Below, in pieces: positions 13,640-16,562 of a stretch of DNA of 16,562 nt. Source of the stretch: Paracoccaceae bacterium (GTDB lineage Bacteria > Pseudomonadota > Alphaproteobacteria > Rhodobacterales > Rhodobacteraceae); NCBI GenBank assembly GCA_027069385.1, contig JALXER010000238.1, positions 1-16,562 of the forward strand, given 5' to 3'. A model generated the notes under the pieces. The model searched no databases. It was not told the origin of the DNA and saw only the letters and a list, made by a program, of their open reading frames with translations. How positions within the stretch are numbered: the stretch's first letter is position 1; each line of letters begins with the position of its first letter. The position numbers and the translations under genes are program-made.

Positions 13640-15301
13640 ATGCATCGTTTTTCTCGAATTTTTCTTGCCTTTTTACTGTTTGCCGGTGGGTCCGCCTTTG
13701 CCCGACCCTGCCCGAGTGCCGAAGATCTGGCCGCCACGGGGTCCGAGCCCGGCGCGCAACTGGCCGCTTGTGTCGAACTGGCCAGTTTCACCGTTGCCAC
13801 CGGTCGGGGGCCGGTGAACGCCTCGATTTACGGCAACCCCGATGCGGACCCGGAACTGGTGGCACGCCTGCAAGCGGGCTTGATCGGGTCGGGAACCACC
13901 TTGCAGTCCCTTGGCCCCTATACCGTGGAACCGATCGATGTTTATATCTCGCCTACTCCTTATGTTCCCGGGCCGGATGGTGGTAGCGCTGCGGCGACCA
14001 CACAGCCTTCGGAGGAGTATGGGCCGGGAGACCCGAAATCCTGCGTTATCGCGGTTTTTGAGGGGGTTTACGGGTGGCCCACAGAATATCTGGCGGCGCA
14101 CGAGTTTTTTCACTGTGTCCAGTACAACGAGTTCGGCGACCATATGCTGACCGAAAGAAGCGCATGGTGGTTTGAAAGCTCGGCCGACTGGTTTAGCAGT
14201 TTGGCCTTTCAGGGGCTGGCAACGCTCGACTTTCGGGTTGCCGAATTCGATGCACGTTCCCCGACCGAACCGCTGACCGGTATGACCTATGCCAACGTTG
14301 TATTTTTCTGGTGGGTTTCGCAAGAATTGGGGCCGCTGCGTGTGATGGATATTATCGCCAACACCGCAACCGGTGCCGGCTCGCAAGAAGACGCGTTGGC
14401 GTCATCGATCACCGAAGGCGAGTTTTTGAAATTTGTGAAGGATTATCTGGACCGGAAAATCTATCAACCCGGCGGCAGGTCAATCCCCTCCACACCGGTG
14501 ATTGATCTGGTTTTCAGGGCGCATAATGGCGGGCGGTTGATGATCACCGCGCCGCGCTTTGTGGTTTATCGGGCCGATTTGCGGTTTGATTGTGGTGAAT
14601 GGCACACCAAGGTGATGGACACCAAAGGCAAATACGCGACCCAACGCTGGGGAGAGGAGGAATGGGAAAAGCTGCCCACTGAATTACCGCCCAACAGCGG
14701 TTCGGATATTGATTACCTGCTGGCCGGTGCCGCGACCGCGCCCGAGGGCTTCTTGTTCGATTTCTCGGCAGACCGGGACGATTGCTCGCGCTGTGTGATC
14801 CCCGAGAACAGCACCGGACCGGCGGCCTGTCTGGTTGGCGAATGGCAACTGACCAGCGGTGGCATGGGTGCGCAGATTGGCGAGATGCTGGGCGATGTGC
14901 CCGAGTTGCAGGGGATAGATTACCCCGATCTGGACAACTTTCTGACCCTGAACCGCGATGGCACCTTTGTGGTGCGTACCAATGACGGCGGCGAAATGCA
15001 GGCGGTTTCGAATGCGGGCGAGGTGTTCAATTCACAAATGCAGATCAACATGGAACGGCACGGCACATGGTCGATCGACGGCGACCGGTTCGAGCAATGC
15101 TTTACCGCCTTTCGCGATGTCGAGATCGAGGACACCGCCATCAGCCCGCAAGGCGTGATCGAGCAATTCCGCGCAACGGCGTTTCAGGGCGCGCGACCCA
15201 GCTATACCACCTCGCGGCAGTTTTCATGCAGCGACGGCGTGCTAAGCCTGACCGAACGGGCGCTGTTCGCGCCGGATGTCACTTGGGTCTATGAAAAATA
15301 A
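13640..15301 (+). CDS. Secreted putative zinc metallopeptidase with lipocalin-like C-terminal domain
   Basis: A 553-aa protein; GGAGGGG directly before ATG 13640 sets the start, and an ATG 69 nt upstream is rejected. The signal peptide is residues 1-21, cleaved at AFA|RPCP. A domain from about 45 to 290 contains HEFFH (His154, Glu155, His158), the HExxH zinc-peptidase motif. It is followed 20 residues later by WWFESSADWF, whose Glu179 could be the third zinc ligand in a gluzincin-like arrangement. A middle region, about 300-385, is of unknown fold. The C-terminal part (about 397-553) begins CLVGEWQLTSGGM and continues with FLTLNRDGTFVV, HGTWSIDGDRFEQCF and LSLTERALF, the pattern of lipocalin-like beta-barrel proteins. 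It is therefore a candidate exported peptidase with a ligand-binding barrel; activity is inferred from the motif alone. The gene stands alone. Confidence 0.8.
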   Translation: MHRFSRIFLAFLLFAGGSAFARPCPSAEDLAATGSEPGAQLAACVELASFTVATGRGPVNASIYGNPDADPELVARLQAGLIGSGTTLQSLGPYTVEPIDVYISPTPYVPGPDGGSAAATTQPSEEYGPGDPKSCVIAVFEGVYGWPTEYLAAHEFFHCVQYNEFGDHMLTERSAWWFESSADWFSSLAFQGLATLDFRVAEFDARSPTEPLTGMTYANVVFFWWVSQELGPLRVMDIIANTATGAGSQEDALASSITEGEFLKFVKDYLDRKIYQPGGRSIPSTPVIDLVFRAHNGGRLMITAPRFVVYRADLRFDCGEWHTKVMDTKGKYATQRWGEEEWEKLPTELPPNSGSDIDYLLAGAATAPEGFLFDFSADRDDCSRCVIPENSTGPAACLVGEWQLTSGGMGAQIGEMLGDVPELQGIDYPDLDNFLTLNRDGTFVVRTNDGGEMQAVSNAGEVFNSQMQINMERHGTWSIDGDRFEQCFTAFRDVEIEDTAISPQGVIEQFRATAFQGARPSYTTSRQFSCSDGVLSLTERALFAPDVTWVYEK

Positions 15302-15330
15302 AAAAGCGCCCGGGTGTAGGGCCCGGGCGC
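15294..15330 (-). terminator. Intrinsic terminator for minus-strand transcription
   Basis: A perfect 9-bp stem GCGCCCGGG/CCCGGGCGC (15306-15314 and 15322-15330) with a 7-nt loop. On the minus strand it is followed by six T's and then ATTTTTC. This is a classic rho-independent terminator for transcripts entering from the right, such as the YHS gene. Its T-tract overlaps the last codons of the plus-strand peptidase gene. On the plus strand no T-run follows. Confidence 0.8.
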
Positions 15331-15354
15331 AAGTCGGAACGAGGGACAGTGAGA

Positions 15355-15384
15355 TGAAGCAGGGTTGTTCCATCGCCTGCTTCA
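15355..15384. other. Second hairpin in the convergent spacer
   Basis: TGAAGCAGG (15355-15363) pairs perfectly with CCTGCTTCA (15376-15384) around a 12-nt loop. It lies 24 bp from the terminator stem, between the YHS stop (15447) and the terminator. Nothing in the 116-nt spacer looks protein coding. It could be part of the 3' untranslated region of the YHS transcript or of a small RNA ending at the terminator. Confidence 0.45.
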
Positions 15385-15446
15385 CCTTTCAACCTAAGCC
15401 TAAATTGTGGAATTAATAGGGCAGGTCGCGCAAGTGTGAGCGGATG

Positions 15447-15890
15447 TTAGCCCAATATCCCCGGCCAAAACCCGTTTGCCTTGCGGATATTGCCCGGAAT
15501 ATCCTGTTTCCACAGGCCGCGGGCGCGTAGATTAGCGTTTAAATACAGGGCGTTATCATACACGGTCCAGGCCTCGGGGATGGTCGGGGCCAGCGCGCCT
15601 TTGGATGCGGCATAAGCGCAGTATCCGCCGTATTTCGGGGCGAAACGGGTCGGGTTTTGGGCAAAGGCAGCGCGGTTTTCCGCCGATGCGAATTGCCAGA
15701 TGGCGCCGTTATACTCGGCCTGAAACTGCGCCGCGCCGGCCACGGGGCGGGATTGGTTGAAATAGGCCACCGGATCATAGCCGTTGATGGCGATGCGCCG
15801 GTTGTCCTGAAAAACCGGCGGTGCGGCGGCAAGGGCGGGGGTGGCAAGCGTACTGGCCAGCAATGCCAGCGTGGTGCGTCGGGTGAACAT
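15447..15890 (-). CDS. Secreted YHS-domain protein
   Basis: A 147-aa protein starting at ATG 15890 with AGGAG seven nt upstream; an upstream extension of the frame has no coding character. The signal peptide is residues 1-21 (MFTRRTTLALLASTLATPALA), with a twin-Arg pair that loosely fits a Tat signal. The mature part is a YHS domain: INGYDPVAYF, AEYNGAIWQFASAENRAAF, NPTRFAPKYGGYCAYA, then ALAPTIPEAWTVYDNALYLN. YHS domains are small and Cys-containing, often linked to metal binding. Some relatives are annotated as (seleno)proteins; here the conserved position is a plain TGC Cys codon, so there is no selenocysteine. It lies 91 nt downstream of the sulfatase-type gene, same strand, with a terminator beyond it. 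Confidence 0.9.
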   Translation of the reverse strand: MFTRRTTLALLASTLATPALAAAPPVFQDNRRIAINGYDPVAYFNQSRPVAGAAQFQAEYNGAIWQFASAENRAAFAQNPTRFAPKYGGYCAYAASKGALAPTIPEAWTVYDNALYLNANLRARGLWKQDIPGNIRKANGFWPGILG

Positions 15891-15981
15891 GCTATGGCTC
15901 CTGCAAGAATGGATAAAGAATGGCGCAGCATAGCACATTGCCCGCGCATGAACCGGCGCAACACAAAGATGTGACCCGATG

Positions 15982-16562
15982 TCAGGGCCGATAGCCGAAC
16001 GCACCGTCAGGGGTGATTTTGACTCCGGTCAGGCTGTGATCCCGGTGGGTCATCTGGTGGTCGAGCAGTTTTCGGGTCAGGCGCAGCAACAGTGCCGTGT
16101 GGGCGGGGTCGGGGGCCAGATTTTCCAGCTCATGCGGGTCATTTTGCAAATCGAACAGCAGCGGAGGCAGGTCGGCGTTGAAATGCACCAGCTTAAAGCG
16201 GTCCTCGCGCAGGATCGAAAGGTTGGAATCGTTCAAACCGGTGCCGGTGGCCTGTTGCCATAGGGTCGGGCTGTCCGGCTCGGCAAAGTCCAGTTCCATA
16301 AACACATGATCGCGCCAGTTTTCGGGGGGCCGGGCGCGCAGAAACGGGGTCAGGGCGCGCCCGTCCATGCAAGCGGGCACCGGCAGGCCGATCAGGTCCA
16401 GCAGGGTCGGGGTAATATCGACGCTTTCGCTAAAGGCCTGCACCCTTGTGCCATGTCCGGCGGGCAGGCGCGGGTCGCGGATGATCAGCGGGATGTGATA
16501 GCATGGCTCATACGGGTTTTGCTTGCCCCACAGGTGATGATCGCCCAGCGCCTCTCCATGGT
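15982..16562 (-). CDS. Sulfatase/phosphonate monoester hydrolase family enzyme, C-terminal part
   Basis: Only the last ~193 residues are in the window; the frame runs off the right edge. The visible part begins HGEALGDHHLWGK, the alkaline-phosphatase-superfamily metal-site block of sulfatases, with His and Lys ligands. It continues YHIPLIIRDPRLPAGHGTRV, SVDITPTLLDLIGLPVP, DGRALTPFL, NWRDHVFMELDF, SILREDRFKLVHF and LLFDLQNDPHELENLA, a standard sulfatase C-terminal domain. The run LPPLLFDLQNDPHELENLA and the ending H...LTGVKITPDG look most like phosphonate monoester hydrolase/arylsulfatase-type members. The nucleophile region (CxPSR or similar) lies outside the window, so sulfatase versus phosphonate hydrolase activity cannot be decided. 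Confidence 0.88.
   Translation of the reverse strand, partial: HGEALGDHHLWGKQNPYEPCYHIPLIIRDPRLPAGHGTRVQAFSESVDITPTLLDLIGLPVPACMDGRALTPFLRARPPENWRDHVFMELDFAEPDSPTLWQQATGTGLNDSNLSILREDRFKLVHFNADLPPLLFDLQNDPHELENLAPDPAHTALLLRLTRKLLDHQMTHRDHSLTGVKITPDGAFGYRP

Noticed and set aside
15447..15890. Selenoprotein, as some YHS relatives are annotated.
   Set aside because: The conserved position in YGGYCAYA is encoded by TGC, and there is no in-frame TGA.

Overview
The window looks like chromosomal DNA of an alphaproteobacterium, most probably of the Rhodobacterales (Roseobacter/Rhodobacter group). The grounds are the GC-rich coding sequence, short Shine-Dalgarno-led operons, several protein types I recognise from that order (a GspL/PulC-like single-pass protein, a PstS-like/OmpA fusion, a YHS protein beside a phosphonate-monoester-hydrolase-like sulfatase) and GC-rich palindromes between convergent genes. 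This assignment comes from recognition, not a search. I see no phage, IS, integrase, CRISPR, tRNA or rRNA.

Layout. (1) 1-2162, minus strand: an apparent three-gene run of exported proteins: a secreted rhodanese-fold protein, a protein with a C-terminal LysM domain, and a tandem paralogue of the latter cut by the window edge. (2) 2434-6230, plus strand: a tightly overlapping four-gene operon encoding a xanthine-dehydrogenase-type molybdenum hydroxylase (FAD subunit, [2Fe-2S] subunit, Mo-cofactor subunit) and an 81-aa MoaD/ThiS-like protein ending in Gly-Gly. (3) 6231-6504: a dense cluster of palindromes between convergent genes. (4) 6505-8634, minus, and 8938-10506, plus: a divergent pair of envelope genes. 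The first is a GspL/PulC-like single-pass membrane protein with a long Pro-rich linker; the second is a phosphate-binding-protein-like domain fused to an OmpA-type peptidoglycan-binding domain. (5) 10507-10744: a second inter-convergent palindromic region carrying a diverged copy of the module seen at 6433-6489. (6) 10745-13548, minus: an O-acetylhomoserine sulfhydrylase (MetY-type), a small secreted Cys-containing protein, a VOC/glyoxalase-fold protein and a CoA-binding-domain protein. (7) 13640-15301, plus: a secreted putative zinc metallopeptidase (HEFFH) with a lipocalin-like C-terminal region. (8) 15302-15446: an intrinsic terminator for minus-strand transcription and an unexplained second hairpin. 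(9) 15447-16562, minus: a YHS-domain secreted protein and the C-terminal part of a sulfatase/phosphonate-monoester-hydrolase-type enzyme.

Most genes are ordinary housekeeping or envelope functions. The parts most worth a second look are the molybdenum hydroxylase operon of unknown substrate with its own MoaD-like protein, the HEFFH/lipocalin protein, the tandem LysM-associated paralogues, the repeat-bearing GspL/PulC-like protein, the duplicated palindromic module, and the hairpin pair at 15306-15384. I found no clear evidence of a wholly new multi-gene system. Several proteins start at GTG or TTG, so their start sites rest on Shine-Dalgarno placement.
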